A program made the position numbers and the translations under genes. 64,000 nt of DNA from the NCBI GenBank assembly GCA_963971425.1, contig OZ020519.1, forward strand, positions 25,336,786 to 25,400,785, read 5' to 3'. Position 1 is the stretch's first letter; the number at the start of each line of letters is the position of its first letter. This document shows, in pieces, positions 49,301-63,135 of this stretch. The notes beneath the pieces were generated by a model, which did not search any database, was not told the DNA's origin, and saw only the letters and a list, made by a program, of their open reading frames with translations. Source of the DNA: Bryoerythrophyllum caledonicum (Eukaryota > Streptophyta > Bryopsida > Pottiales > Pottiaceae).

Positions 49301-52300
49301 GATACATTGAGCCCATACCTCTTTATTATTTTTCTAGAACCTCTATTGAGATGGCTTCAAAGAGGCAATAATGGCTACACATTTGGCACCTCAGAAACCA
49401 CTGTAAATTCGGCCGCATATGCCGACGATCTAGCGGTCATCTCCGGTCGCCTTAATGCACTTCAAATCCAATTAGACAAAGTAGACAAATTTTGTCTATG
49501 GACCGGGATGGAACTTGGAGTCCAGAAATGTGCCGTAACTGGATGCCCAAACAAATCCAAAATAAATCCGACCGCCTTCAAAGCCCTCATCCAAGCTACC
49601 AATATCCAATATCGTAGCCAACCTATACCGGTTCTCAACCAAAACCAACCCTACATATACCTTGGAATAAACCTAGTCCCATCGTTAAAATGGAAAACCC
49701 AAATTCACGCTACTACTACAAAACTTATCAAACAATGCAAGGAACTTACACTATGTCCGGCCACATTGCAACAAAAAATAAAAATGATTGATACCGTCAT
49801 ACGACGGGGTATCTCATATAGTTTCTATGCGGTCCCTTATTCTATGCCCGCCATAAACAAACTTGATAAAAAAATCATAGCCATACAAAAGAAAGTATGC
49901 GGACTCCCTAACTGTACGCCCAATGTCATAACACAACTGCCCCACGAACTATTCGGACTAGAAGCTTTTTCTCTAAAAAATGCCTATCTACGTTGCATTG
50001 GAGAACAACTCCAGAATGCACTTAACGACAAGGGACGACTTGGATTAATCTATAGTGGACTCCTTCGGCACATCCTTGCCATTTATGGAGGAGCACAACA
50101 CCTCCAAAGACTTAAAAAAATTGATTGTCTTCGGTCTCCCATTACCCGCACACTTTTCTTACTCAAAACAGAAGGTCAAACTTTTCTAAAAAGCACACTA
50201 GAAGATTTCCTACTAGGCCCCGCGCCGCTCGAACAAAATTGGGCAAATGAAATACATAACCTCCCTAGACTTGATCGACAATTATCCGATAAACTCCTAC
50301 AAAAACTTTTTTCTGCAAACATTACCGATCTAAAACAAATTACACTACCAAATGGAACACACCTTATGGACGACAAGAGCTACAAAACATTCTACGGCAC
50401 CCCTCACAAATTAATAAAAAGTGCACTAAATATTGCTAAACAATTATTTTGTCATCCTCCATGCCTCCCTATATGCCCCAACCCTTGCACCACTCACGCC
50501 ACACCGCGCACACTTAAAGACTCATACATCATCGATCACAATGACATCCACCACAACACCAACCCCACATTAATCCCGCCAAACTCGCCACATTCACGAC
50601 CATATACCCCCCCACCACATATATTAAAAAATCCTTCCATACATCCAATAAACAACGTAACCGCGCACAAACATAGAAAGTACATTGACTCTTACAACAT
50701 AAGCAAACAATATACGTCATACCTATGCCATTGGTCCCACAATAACACCACCTACGCCAAATGGCTCCCACAAAGAAATCTTTTCCCTTGGCACAACCCA
50801 AATACTTCCCTACATAACACCGAAATCCTCACACAATACTACCTTAGAACTCAAAACAATTACTACCTAAATATCATACATTTACACCACCCTCAAGCAC
50901 AACCTCGAGATAGTAGATTTGTCACGCCACCTCTTATTATCCCCCTCCTTAACATATTTACAACCGAATGCAACCCCGAAACAGACATCCTCGCACAAAC
51001 AAATACTATCAAAATACAACAAGATAATGCCCACATATACGAAGGGAATGGGAGACACCTAATAACCATACCACTCGCTAGACTACAATGGCTGTGGAAC
51101 CAATACCACAACGCACTACAAACCCCCATTAACATTGAACCAATACCCCAAACATTTGAAACCGAAATTGTTTGGCTATACCAAAGATATAACTACCATA
51201 TACCCAAAAATGACCCCCTTAAAAATGCACACTACACACTACCCGGTCCTATCTTAGACTACCTTATTACATCTCTGAAAATAACACATTCATACTTCTC
51301 ATCCCCCGTTACATGCTCCACAAAAATCTCAAAATTCTACTCTCCATTCGAACGTGATAAGATTTTTGGCTCTCTTGGAAAAGCTTTTGATTATAAGTGG
51401 AGCGGAATAGGCCTTGCACACCCTCACAACGAAGAAGAAATACAACAAGCAACACATTGGGCATGCCTAGCGGCTAAAAATGATCCCATCCACAACATCA
51501 CCATTATTATCACTCCCGACACTCATTGGTACCACAACTCTAACCCACACTTAGGTCCATTCCCGGACTCACACATCATAGTACTATTTGAAGCCGACTC
51601 TATGACTTACAAAGAACCCACTATACCTCCGCATATACAAACACCCCGCCTTGAACCAACAACCCTACGTATCCTATGTATACATCACCAAACTCGAGAA
51701 ATAGGCAATCTAGAAAACCTCACTCATCTCACTTTGATAGCAAAAAATATAAACATTAACAAGATACACACCGCAACTGCCTCTCCCACACCCACTTTAA
51801 CCCGTGTAAACCGCAACAAAAAATGGTCTAAAACCCCCCACACAAACATCTCCGCATCACCAAGTACCGAATTAAGCCTCCCCCTCTCCTACTACCAAAT
51901 TAATACAGACCTTAAATTTGACCCCAACTTTAGTTACTACACTGACGGTTCTTTCAAAGAACCAACCGAAGTAAGCCCGGGGCACTGGCACCGAGAAAAA
52001 GCCGGTTATGGAATATACAATTCAACCAAACAAATTAAATTAGGCAAAAGACTACATGGACTCCAAAATATTTTAAGAGCCGAAATGATGGCTATACACA
52101 AAACCCTTAAAATAATCACCACTCAATACCCAAACAAACCGGCTCACATTTTTACAGATTGCGTAAATGTATTATATCTCCTTAATACACACATTAAACA
52201 CCCTACTTTACACAACAGTCACCCGGATAAAACTATCCTTACATCTATGGTTGCAATGCTCCAAAACCGTACACAGATTACCACTCCACAAAGTCCGAGC

Positions 52301-53501
52301 TCATGCTAATATCGATGGCAATGAACAAGCCGACAAACTAGCAAAAGAAGGTAGAGAAAAAACCCACAAAAATGCCGAACAGCCATACGAACACGCACAT
52401 GCCACCCCATATTACTACCATAGATATGAATGGCCATCTATGGGCGAAACTCCGGATAAAGGCCCCATACGATTCTTGGACAAATACCTTAAAAAACATG
52501 ATCTTATAAATAACCTAGAAAAACTTACAGAAAACTTCCCCAATATTGATAAATGGACCGGCAACCCAAACATTCACAACATAATGTCCAACAATTTTTG
52601 GAAAAACCCCATAATTACGGATCCACAAATCACATGCCTAATCAAATTCCGCACCGGACAATACATGGGTAATGCCCGCAAACAACTCTTCTTTGGGATA
52701 GAAAGATTTCCTACAATTACATGTTCAATTTGTAACACCACGGACCCAGACACATGGCTACATGTCCTACTCAAGTGCCAAAACCCCCATATACACGCAC
52801 TTATCGTCAAAAGACATAACAAAGCCGTATGGGCTATCCGTAAACTACCTATATCATCAACCAAATCCCGGTGTTTCATTCTCATGAATGCCGGAACCTT
52901 TAATGACAATCCACAAGAAAATACGATCCCTCCTTGGCTATTACCCTGCATCTGTTATACTCAAAGATGCCACTGTAACGCAAGATTCAAACCAGACCTA
53001 TTATGTGTCAGAGGACTTCCATACAAAGACCCCCCACCAAACCACATAGACCCTAGTCTCACCATCCAATTTATTGAATTCACAAATTGCAATGATAGAT
53101 TCTCTCCAGATACTATTGCAAACAAAACAAATAAATACCAACCACTACTTGACGATATTCAAGCACTAGGATGGAAAGTAGACCCCCTAATTGTCATCGC
53201 CGCGGGTGCTAGAGTCACCACCTTCATCCCCTCAATGACAACCCTTGAAGAAACATTTAAAATCCCCATCACTTCAATCAAAACCACCTTTTCAAATATT
53301 AACACTATTGCAATTCAACATGCTATGTCGATACTCCTACATAAACGAAAACTTGAAAACAACCAACCCCTTCCGGACGCTTCAAACCCCCCTTCAAAGA
53401 TCTACACTTGCATTTTGCTCTTCACCGTACTTTCCCTCCCTCTTTTAGGACTTTTTGGGACCAAGGGTTTGCCGGTATTGGTTACTTGTTACTGGGTACA
53501 T

Positions 53502-53621
53502 AGTGTCCACCCTCGAAAGGTGGAAGTAGTTCCATACTACTAACCCATGTCCGGTGGGCATGGACTTAGTGGTGGAATGAACGGACACTTTACTCACGCC
53601 GGCCCCCTACGGGGACCGGCG
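53502..53621 (+). other. Structured 3' UTR of LINE-B
   Basis: AGTGTCC (53502-53508) pairs with GGACACT (53583-53589). CCACC...GGTGG and CATGTCC...GGGCATG hairpins lie inside, and a terminal CGCCGG...CCGGCG hairpin (53597-53621) precedes the tail. LINE-A has AGTGTCT/AGACACT at the closing stem, a C-G to T-A compensatory pair. Confidence 0.75.
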
Positions 53622-54385
53622 TTCTTCTTCTTCTGAGTTTTTGTTGATACATAATGAAATTTTTGGCACAAGATCATCTCTACGCTGGTAACATGTGGGA
53701 TAAATTTCAAAGCCAAAAGACATACATAAAAAAATTTATTCCATATCTATCAACATGTGTAACTATGATAAACAATTTGAAGGTCATATTGAAAATGTCA
53801 AAATATCTTTGACACCTCATGCTTTTTCATTGAACTCAATCATGTGAGTAAGCCACCAAACATAAATGCTTCTAAAAAAGATCAATAACATCTAAATGAA
53901 GAAGTGAAGAGGTGTTCCATGCAGAAGAATCCACTTGGCCATAAAGTGTGCATTAGACACATGACAAATTTTTTCTTCTAAATATCTATTGAATACTATG
54001 TAAAGGGAATGGTGTGTGTGATTTGTGATAGACTGAATGTTGAGACAATCATCAAAACAGAGAGTGTTGTATTGTGGGATGCATGAGTGTTGATTCACAT
54101 TGGGCATACATGATGAGTGATTAAGAGCAAAACGATTTTTCATGTATGCATATGGGCTTGTGTTTTGGCGACCCTTCTCTCTCCTCTCTGCTCCAGCGCC
54201 TTGGCTCCCTTCTCTCCCCCTTGCTCTGCTCCAGCCCTGTTCTCCTTCCTCTGCCAATTGTCACGTGTCAATCCTGCAACCCCCTTTGCTCTGCTCTAGT
54301 CCCTTGGCCCCCTTCTCTCCCCCTTGCTCTGCTCTAACCCCTACTCTACTGTTGTAGCTAGCATCACGCACTCTGTAAGTTTATG

Positions 54386-55386
54386 ATGGCAATTTCAGAT
54401 GAAATTCGTGCTTGCATCATAGGTTTGAGTGAGGGAGGATTTATAGGAGTTCAAATTACAGCTACTACAGGAGTTCCTATTAGAACAGTTACAAGGTTTA
54501 AGAGTAAAAACATTTAGAGAAGATGGAACCTACAAGCGCAAACCTTGCGGTGGAAGTCACGCTAAAAAGCTTAGTGATAGAGATGTTCGTAGTATTGTGC
54601 ATAACTCAAAAATTCATCGTTGCTCTTCACTCTCAGAGATTACCAATGCATGTCCTACTCAAGTGTGTAGACGTACTATTCAAAGGGTCTTACATAAAAA
54701 TGGCATTTTTAGCCGAATTGCAGTCAAAAAACCTTTTTTGACACCTCGTCACATGTCTCAACGATTAGCTTTTGCTCAGAAGTGCCGTGGATGGAGTGCA
54801 AAAGAGCGGGAGCGTGTTGTTTGGACAGATGAATCTACTTTTGAAATTGGAAAAAATTCTCGACAAATTCATGTTTGGAGAAGTGCATACGAGCGTTATT
54901 CATCAAGTTGTCTAGCTCCTCCTTTTAAAAGTGGAAGGACTTGTTTAATGATTTGGGGCGCATTTGCCGGAGGACAAAAGTTTGAACTTGTCTTTATGCC
55001 TAAAGGTCAACGTTCTGCTAAGGATTTTATAGAAGTGGTTTACGATGCCAAATTGGTTCATTTCATGGGTCAAATTCCACAAGGAAGATGGGGCACCCGT
55101 CCATAGGAGCAAAATATGTGAAAAATGGAGACAAAGCCACCTTCTCGAAAAGCTCAACTGGCATGCAAACTCTCCCGATCTCAATCCAATCGAGAACGTT
55201 TGGAGGATGTTAAAAGATGTTGTGCAACATGGCAAACAATGCCCTGGAAGCTTAGATGTGTTGAAGGTAGTTCTTGAAAGAGAGTGGAAGTTAGTCAATG
55301 GTACAAAGCTCCTTCAACTATGTCATTCTATGCCCTCTAGGTTACTAGCAGTGATTGACGCTAATGGAGGACATACACGTTGGTAG
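54386..55386 (+). pseudogene. T2 Tc1-family transposase (DD34E)
   Basis: A cut-and-paste transposase. ATG at 54386 (MAISDEIRACIIGLSEGG, paired helix-turn-helix), a frameshift near 54505, a middle part resuming with EDGTYKRKP, first catalytic Asp in WTDEST near 54825, a second frameshift near 55075, then DGAPVH with the second Asp and SPDLNPIEN with Glu; exactly 34 residues separate the last two. DD34E defines the Tc1 family, whereas plant mariner-like elements are usually DD39D. It ends at TAG 55386, where the right terminal repeat begins. Confidence 0.88.
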
Positions 55387-55952
55387 ATATGGAATAATTT
55401 TTTTGTGTACATCTTTTGGCTTTGAAATTTATCTCACATGTTACCAGCGTACAGATGATCTTGTGCCAAAAATTTCACTATGTATCAACAAAAATTCAAT
55501 CCTAAGGAGGGCGTCAAAGTTGGAAGTAGTAAAATGGTTTTCCCCTTTGTTTCTCAAAACTACACATGTTGGTAGATTTGGAATATTATTTTTTGTATGG
55601 GTCTTTTGGACTTTAAATTTTCCACACATGCAAACAACATAAAAATGTTTTTGCTCCAAAAATTTCATGGGCAAAAAAAATTTCCTCAATTCTTGGGAGG
55701 GTGTCAAAGTTGGCAGCTGTGACACTTTTCTCACAGCTATCCCATGTTGGTAGATCTTGCATAAGTTTTTTTGTATAAGTCTCCTGGACTTGAAATTTGG
55801 TATGCATGTTTTCAACATAAAGATGATGCTGTCCCCAAATTTTCATGGTAAAATAACAATTTCTCAGCTTTGGGGAGGGTGTCAAAGTTGGCAGCAGTGT
55901 AGGACACTATCCCTGGAACTACTAAATGGCCAATTTGAATGTCACCCTATTG
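55383..55952. repeat. Right terminal inverted repeat of T2
   Basis: About 570 bp, the reverse complement of 44220-44686 plus its continuation at 53647-53746. Three repeat cores (GGAGGGYGTCAAAGTTGGMAG) lie near 55506, 55695 and 55874. Any ORF inside is non-genic. Confidence 0.9.
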
Positions 55953-55988
55953 TACTTTGATCATCAAAATTTAAGGTGTGTCGATGTC

Positions 55989-56258
55989 TCAATCTTCCAC
56001 CAGAGCGTTGTCACCGGTGGGTTGATGGGCAACTATCTTTCTCATTGCTGATTCAGCATACGACTTCATGCAAAGCTTAAACATGGATTTCTGCGAGTCA
56101 AGCTTGGAAGCAGACGGAAGAAGACGGACAATTTCGGGATCTTCTACGGAGCGTGCGCAGCTGGCATCGCTTGCAGTTGAATTCTCTAGGCTACCGCCCA
56201 AGGATCCTCCAACCTCAGTTGCCGCTGCACTATTGGATGCCGCCTTGACAACTTTCAT
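55989..56258 (-). other. Unrecognised 89-codon ORF
   Basis: It has near-normal amino-acid composition (MKVVKAASNSAAATEVGG..., ending QPTGDNALVED), unlike the low-complexity ORFs nearby, and stops at TGA. A TAA lies seven codons upstream, so if real it would be a final exon. The plus strand is also open (56068-56361). No domain recognised. Confidence 0.3.
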
Positions 56259-56569
56259 CCACGTCTTCTTTTCTTACATTCGAAGCCACTTGATGGAGTC
56301 GCTCTTTGCAAGGCCATGCAAGGCGGTGATCCTGAAGTCATGCAAGAAGCTTTACAAATCTTAAGCTCTGCAAGTCTTTCATGAGATATGTTCATGAGCA
56401 TAGTCACATGCACTAAGGTAAAGGCACCCAATTCCGATCGGCCACCCAATTCGGATTCAGTAGAGTATGCATGGCATGGTGCATGAAAATCGCAAATGCT
56501 TGAAATGGTGCATGAAGTGACCCAAAACCGATAACTCAAAATCTGAAAACATCAATCATTATCGGCATT

Positions 56570-56960
56570 GGGTCATGATGTGTGCAATATTGGGTTGCTC
56601 CACCTCAATTGAGCTCTCATTCGTGGCCTTGCCTCGAAAGTTGAACAAGGCCAATCGGTATTGGGTACCCTCCATGAGTTGGTTATCCATGGCATGTCTT
56701 CTCTCTTTTACTCACTCTCACTTGTTGGCATTGGGTGAAGGAGGGCACCAAATCTCACCTACTCTACAATTTGATTATGGGCTCCGATGGTTCATGGGCT
56801 TTTAAATTCTATATCAATTCCAAACCTTTGTGATTAAATTTGAAAAAATATTTGTTGAGTTTCGTTCCTCATTCCGCATCTTTCAACATAAATGTTTTAG
56901 ACATACAATGACATTTGAGTCCCCAACTGGCTTAAGTGGTTGGAATTGGGTGCCTCTACC
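56570..56960 (+). repeat. Dispersed repeat, partner of 16630-17040
   Basis: About 75-80% similar to the reverse complement of 16630-17040; shared blocks include ttatccatggcatgtcttctctctt and caacatgaat-type flanks. A non-coding dispersed family of unknown type, with one copy inside the large inverted-repeat spacer. Confidence 0.65.
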
Positions 56961-56999
56961 TTGCAGTGGAAGAAACGCAAGGAGAAGACCACAAAAGGT

Positions 57000-58880
57000 A
57001 TGCTAAGATAAATAACTGTAGTAAATAGTAGTTTTCAAAGTAAATAGTAGACTCCCAATACATCACTCCCAAGCAGACAACCTTCAAAAATTGCTTCACC
57101 AAAAGGGACACTCCTAAGATGCTCCTAGTCATGTTTCGAAACCTAAGTGCATTTAGGATTTCAAAGATAAGAACCTATTTGTTGATCAAACCTGAATATG
57201 GAAATGTGCTCTTCGAGCTCAGATTTACCTCTTGAAATGGAACAGTCTGGATTCCTATGTCTTTGTGGCTAGTTGGTGGGGATTGAAGATGAGGGCGAGG
57301 GCGAAGAAGTAGATTCCTATTGTCTTGATTTTGCCGTTGTAAGCTTGGACACATCTAGGGCCTGGAATATTCTAGCTCTTCAAATAATGTCCTAAACTAT
57401 CCAATACTTGCGCTTGATCAATGGCTGCGACGACTCTAATCTTACCTGCATGCCAAATGCACACAAAATTCAACAAAGTTCCTAAAACGCCTAATTCTGT
57501 GAAAATTATGAGAGTGACCCCGTCGCCGATGTGAAATATTTCCAATTCATCATATTTGTATACTCCTATCTCGAGTTACCTTAGAAATTACCTGTTCACT
57601 TCTCCTTACAACATTTACTCTTAATTATGAACACCGTTTATGGACTCACAAAATGTAATCTAACAAAATTACTACAATGACAATAGTAATTTCCGAGTGT
57701 TATTCTAATTTATTTATTTATCCATAATGATTAATATTCAATTTTGAAGGGTGATCAATCCTCACAGAATATTCATCTTTAATTCATAAAGAAATCATTC
57801 AATCATAATTATTATAATTATCATGCAATATCTAGTCTAATATTTACATCATCATTCTAAGTCTCTTCTTCTAGTCTAGGCTTCCAAAGCGCTTGATAAA
57901 AGGTGTTTCATTAAATCTGGTATTCAAAATTACACAGAATACTGGAAACGAGGGATGGAGAAATGCAAGGGCTTTCAAAAACATTTTCCACCTACATCAC
58001 TTACCGGACTACAATACTTGCAGAACTCGAGAAACCTCTTCCTATCACTCCTTTGGTCTTGGTTGAAGGGTTCTAGCAAATTGATGATTGGAGCACAACA
58101 ATTCCAACTTCCTTGAACCTCAATTTTACTGCGGTCCACACAAGGAGAAACCAAAGGACGCTTTGAATCCAAGGCGAGATGTCGTATCAAGATCATGGAT
58201 CCTACTGCATACTTCAAACTCCAAAATAGATCACGTTTGATTAGGGAGAGTATGTTCAGTAGTCAATTGTGAAGAAGGACATGCGATCTATGGGAAGTTC
58301 ATTATTCAATTCTCAAAGCCAAAGAATTCAATCAAAGACCACAGGAAGAAGTCCAAGGGATGTTGGACAACAACGTGGATCCGGAAAAACGATGTACAAT
58401 ACTCATTTATATTGATTGCATTGTATTTGTCTCTTAGTCAGGGAATCGGATCTGAAGTCATGGACGATTCCACAGAGGGACCAAATTGCAACAGTAGCTA
58501 ACCTTGATGTTGCAAACACGGCGGACCTTTGACTGTATATTTGTTTTCCAAGAGATCGGAGGATCTGTTGATCGTTCATCTTCTAGCTGACTCTCTTAGA
58601 ATTTCATAGACACGGCGGACCTATGACCATATAGAAGCTTTCTCGAGGTAGAGTTGGTCCCATTGGTGGATCCTCCTATCCGTTGATGCAAGTTGACATG
58701 CTACATTATCGATCACAACTATTAATTTAATGAAATATCTTGTTACCTTTATTACTTTCCAATATTTATTCACAATCTTTGATTGCATCAAGGGATCTTT
58801 CTAACCACCTCAATGTCATATTTTATTGGTTGATCATGACTACATATAGGCTTTGGCCAATTTGGACTTTAAAAAATCCA
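57000..58880. other. Intergenic, nothing recognised
   Basis: AT-rich sequence between the dispersed repeat and the 185-bp tandem array. Two cacggcggaccttt-like words recur at about 58517 and 58611. No convincing ORF or RNA gene. Confidence 0.5.
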
Positions 58881-59818
58881 AATTTAGTTAAATATGGCAT
58901 AGGTGATTGATGTGGTAGAAAGGTGGCTGACTTGGATTGTGTCTTAGTAATTCATTAGTGATACATATAAAAAGAATTACTGTGTCATTGGAAAACACCT
59001 AACCGTAGTATTATATTTTATAGTTCAAAAATAACTTGTGGATATTTATCAAAAATTGTTGATGTGGATGGATGCCTATTTTCGTCCAACACTGTTGATG
59101 TGGCAAGTAGGTGGTGTCTTGGATTGTATTCCAATAGTTCTTTAACAATACATTTGAGACAAATTATTGCATCACTGGAAAAATAACTCTACAGAGTAAT
59201 ATATTTTATATTAACTATCAATTAAGATGTTGGTCCTTCAAATAATATGTTGGTGTAGATGGATGGAGAGTTTTGTCAGGTATTGGTGATGAGGCAAGTA
59301 GGTGGTGACTTGGATTATGCCCCAATAATTTATTAGTAATACAGTTGAAAAAAATTACTATGTCACTAGATAATAATCTGTTGCAGTAATATAATTTATT
59401 ACTAAAGAATAACTTGTGGATAATTTTTTTTAATTCTTGACGTGGATGGATGCCCATTTCTATAGGTAGTGTTGATGTGATAAGTAGGTGGGTGACTTGA
59501 ATTATATTCTAGTAATTCTATGATGATACATTTTAGACAAATTACTATGTTACTCGAAAATAACTCTACACAACAATATATTTTATGATTAATGAATAAC
59601 TCGTCACTAAGAATTTTTTGCATGGTCTTTCAGATTTTTTTCAATTTTGCCGACGTACAAGGATGCAAAGTTGGAAGGTGAGGCCTCGAAAATAACTCTA
59701 CACAACAATATATTTTATGATTAAGGAATAACTCGTCACTAAGAATTTTTTGCATGGTCTTTCAAATTTTTTTCAATTTTGCCGACGTACAGGGATGCAA
59801 AGTTGGAAGGTGAGGCCT
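58880..59818. repeat. ~185-bp tandem repeats plus a 132-bp duplication
   Basis: Four diverged units of about 180-200 bp starting near 58905, 59092, 59268 and 59469 share ggcaagtaggtggtgacttgg, aattactatgtcact and gatgtggatggatgcc. The last part (59554-59685) is duplicated in tandem at 59686-59817 with only a few differences, so that step is recent. Confidence 0.8.
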
Positions 59819-59819
59819 C

Positions 59820-62200
59820 CTTCATTCAGAAATAGTACAATGATAGAGGGATTCATTTTGTAGTTATTCTCAAGTGTTGAAATCATTCTGCAAATTATTA
59901 CGATTTGTCCTATATTCATTTCCAAAACTTGGTCTTCTCTTCTAATTTGACCATGAGCATTTCTTGTCATGTGCAAATTCAGACTCCTACAGTTTGATGG
60001 GAAATTATCTTCTTTACAACTCTTAGGATTAGGGTTCCTTGGGGTTAGGTTTAGGATTTCAATTCTTACTATAATTAGGATTTATTACCGTTAGAATTTC
60101 AATTTTTAGTGTTTGTATCATGTACCCAATATAAATTACTCTCTGGTAATTCTCTAATAACTCTTTGGTTATTCTCTAGTTAGACTTTATTTATTCTACA
60201 TGCAAGGTATTTTGCTTGAGTTTATGTGTAGAAAAGAACTAAGGACTTACATGCAAGGCGTGTACTTGTGTTGTAGGATTGTATAGAGAAACACAAACAA
60301 AGCACCAAGAATTTGATTTCAACAAATGAGGAGCTTGGAGGGCTTTGGAAAGGTGAGAGCCACTTCCATGTAATTCCTTAATAAATTTTTTATTGTTTTC
60401 ATTGTGTAGTTCCTTCAGAGTACTTCCACAATTACAATGTAGTAATTATGTAGCCATTATATAGCAATTAGTGCGTGTACAACCAATGGTATAGCCATTG
60501 TGTATAGAAGAATACAACCATTACAAGATTGATAATAGTGTTGGTAGAAATGCGCTTTGGCACTCTCAGCCCATCAAACTTTGTAGTGAGTGAAGGTTGA
60601 ATTACAATTAGGCGTGTATTAGGAGGCATTTAGTAGGGATTTTAATGCGTGTACCATATTGTGAATTTGCCTAGGGTTTTTTGAAGAGATGTTGGAGTCA
60701 TTTGTTAAGTCAGCAACCTCGGAGCATTTATTGAATGAGAAACTATTTTATTGTGAATTTACTATACTCGTTATAAATAAATCACTAATGCTTTAGAGGT
60801 TTTTCTTGCATATTGTGTACACATCCACTAATATGTAGTAACTTAATGTATTACTACACTAACCAAGCAAACTCACTACAGAATAATTTCCTAATCACTA
60901 TATAAGAATTAACAAATAACTACATATTCAATAGAAAATTATTATTTGATCATTGAGATAGTACCTAGACAATGTTAGATCTTGATAATTAAAAAATATC
61001 CAAAAAACAAGCATACAACAACCGTACAACAACTACACAATAACTATACAAAAATCATACAACAACTATTCAACAATCATATAGTAACTGTACAATAATT
61101 ACACATGTGCATATCATCTATTCAAAATAAAATTTACAACAAAAATAGATTTAAAATTACTATGATAATATTATACAACCATTTTAAAATAACTACATAG
61201 TGCACTTACAAAGTTCATCCAATGAAACGCCGCCAAGTTATGATAAGTGGGTCCCAAAAGAGACATTAACTACATATGAGAAGATGGCGTATAAGTTGCC
61301 ACATAGAAATACATGTCAGCATAGGAACCACCTCATCATCCACATCAACTACCACCTCAAAATCCACGTCAACTGCCACCTCAAATTTCACGTCACACTC
61401 AAATCATGTCATTAGCCACCTCATAATTTTCCGAGGATGATGGTCCACGTAGGAAAATGGATGAGAAACCAACATGGAAAAAACAATAACAACAAAAAGT
61501 TAATCACTCACAACAATTATTGTGTCCGTTTAAAAGTTTCTAGAAAATTCCTAGTAATGTGCGACATCTATAACGGAACACGAACTAAAAAGGCCTATAA
61601 TCTATAGCCCAATTTCTAGTAGTGAAATTTGTTGTCTGAGCTTGAATGTAGGCAAAGATTACCAATATCATTTCCGTGCAATCTATGACCATTAACTAAA
61701 TCTATTAAAAAACAAGCTATGCCCATCAGTATTTGCAAACTATAGCCATGAGAATCCAAGACCTAAAAACAAACTAAACATATACAGCTGTTTCATGAGC
61801 ATGTATGTATAATTTTATATATGTCATAGTGACTGCATTTTTGCCAAATTTGTTTTCTGAGCATGTATGTATAATTTCACTATGTTAGAAGCTTGAAAAC
61901 CATCAATTTTAGAACCCTACTAGTTGATGAGTACGGATCTAAATTCTTATAAAAAGAGGAGGCAATTTCATATCATGTAGTGGATGCCCTCAAGGGGCGG
62001 TGACCACTATTGCCAAGTGTGCTTCACTACTCCACCTTGAGCTTCCTAAAATACCTTTAAACCATATGATCAAACAACAAAAATAACCACAGGTCTCAAG
62101 TAGAGGTCTATTTGTTTGTCAATCTTGAGACAACTATAACTAAAGCACAAAGCACAATCGTAACGAAACTATGATCAAAGATGTTAAGGCACGATTTACA
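59820..62200. other. Intergenic, AT-rich; CACTA-type end at 61624
   Basis: No gene recognised. At 61602-61624 the minus strand reads CACTACTAGAAATTGGGC, a form seen at plant CACTA ends; the partner end was not found. At 61330-61425 a ccacctcaaaatccacgtcaact motif repeats about four times. Confidence 0.45.
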
Positions 62201-62213
62201 AGTCACAAGAAAA

Positions 62214-63135
62214 TTAGACATTAACTGGAGAACAAGGATGTGCGCCACTACTTGCACCAAAGGACATGAGTCTTTTGCCAATGTCGATGCTTTCCAATCC
62301 TCTCGCATTCATCACAGCAACCATAATGACCTTCGTCAAAATATTGGAAATACTCGAGTCCACCACGTGCTCAAGCGATAAAAGCATGGGCAACCTTTTG
62401 AAATCTTGAAAAATGTAACCGTGGATACTAATCCACCTTTTGATATTCAACATCATAACTCTACCACATATCACCAAAAAATACATTGCGCCTTGGATCA
62501 CATGTTGTACCTTCTTTTGCACTTGAGCATGGAAGGATTCAACTAGTTGCAAACTTGCCGTATCATACCACTGTTGCAAGGCATATTTGGTACGTCAAGG
62601 AATTGAAACAGATTTTGGAGCATTGGATACTTCGTCATCGGCTGTTCCTCCTGCAAAAGGTGAAAACAAGCTATATCAAGTTGTTGTGTGACCGTCACAA
62701 TCCCTCTTGCAACATGCAACATCTCATTACGCAATCGTTTTGAGTTCTGTTCAACATACCAATTGCCAGCTTGAATTCCGCTAGCCATCTCCTTAACTGC
62801 CTTCCGCTTCCTACTATACTTGTTCAACATATCCCATTTTGGGGTAAGAAGTTTCGGCTCACCATTGATGTTGGAACAAACATGGCACTTCACAAAAAAA
62901 TAGAGGCCGTCTGTACCAAGCCAAAACTCCACCCAAGACATGGTGCCACGCATGATTCAGCTTGAAACCTCAAGCTCTTCTCGTAGTTCTTTATCTTCTT
63001 TGCAGTAGCGGCATTTGAATTGTTGTCATGCGGTAGTTTGCCACTGTCGTCACTTGTATTTCCTTCTATTGCTTCAGCTACAAGCTTACCTTTCTTTGCT
63101 CTCTTCACTTTGTGATCTCCAATCTTCTCACTCAC
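62214..63135 (-). pseudogene. hAT-type (zinc-finger/DUF4371-like) transposase remnant
   Basis: Three overlapping minus-strand frames make one broken protein: a basic/acidic N-terminus (63135-about 62950), a zinc-finger-like block KCHVC...PKWDMLNKYSRKRKA (62950-62545), and IKRWISIHGYIFQDFKRLPMLLSLEHVVD...LTKVI (62579-62214), with frameshifts near 62950 and 62560. The last block resembles the core of hAT-like ZNF862/DUF4371 proteins, which I recall as abundant in bryophyte genomes. The finger's expected His reads Tyr. The 3' part is missing. Confidence 0.6.
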
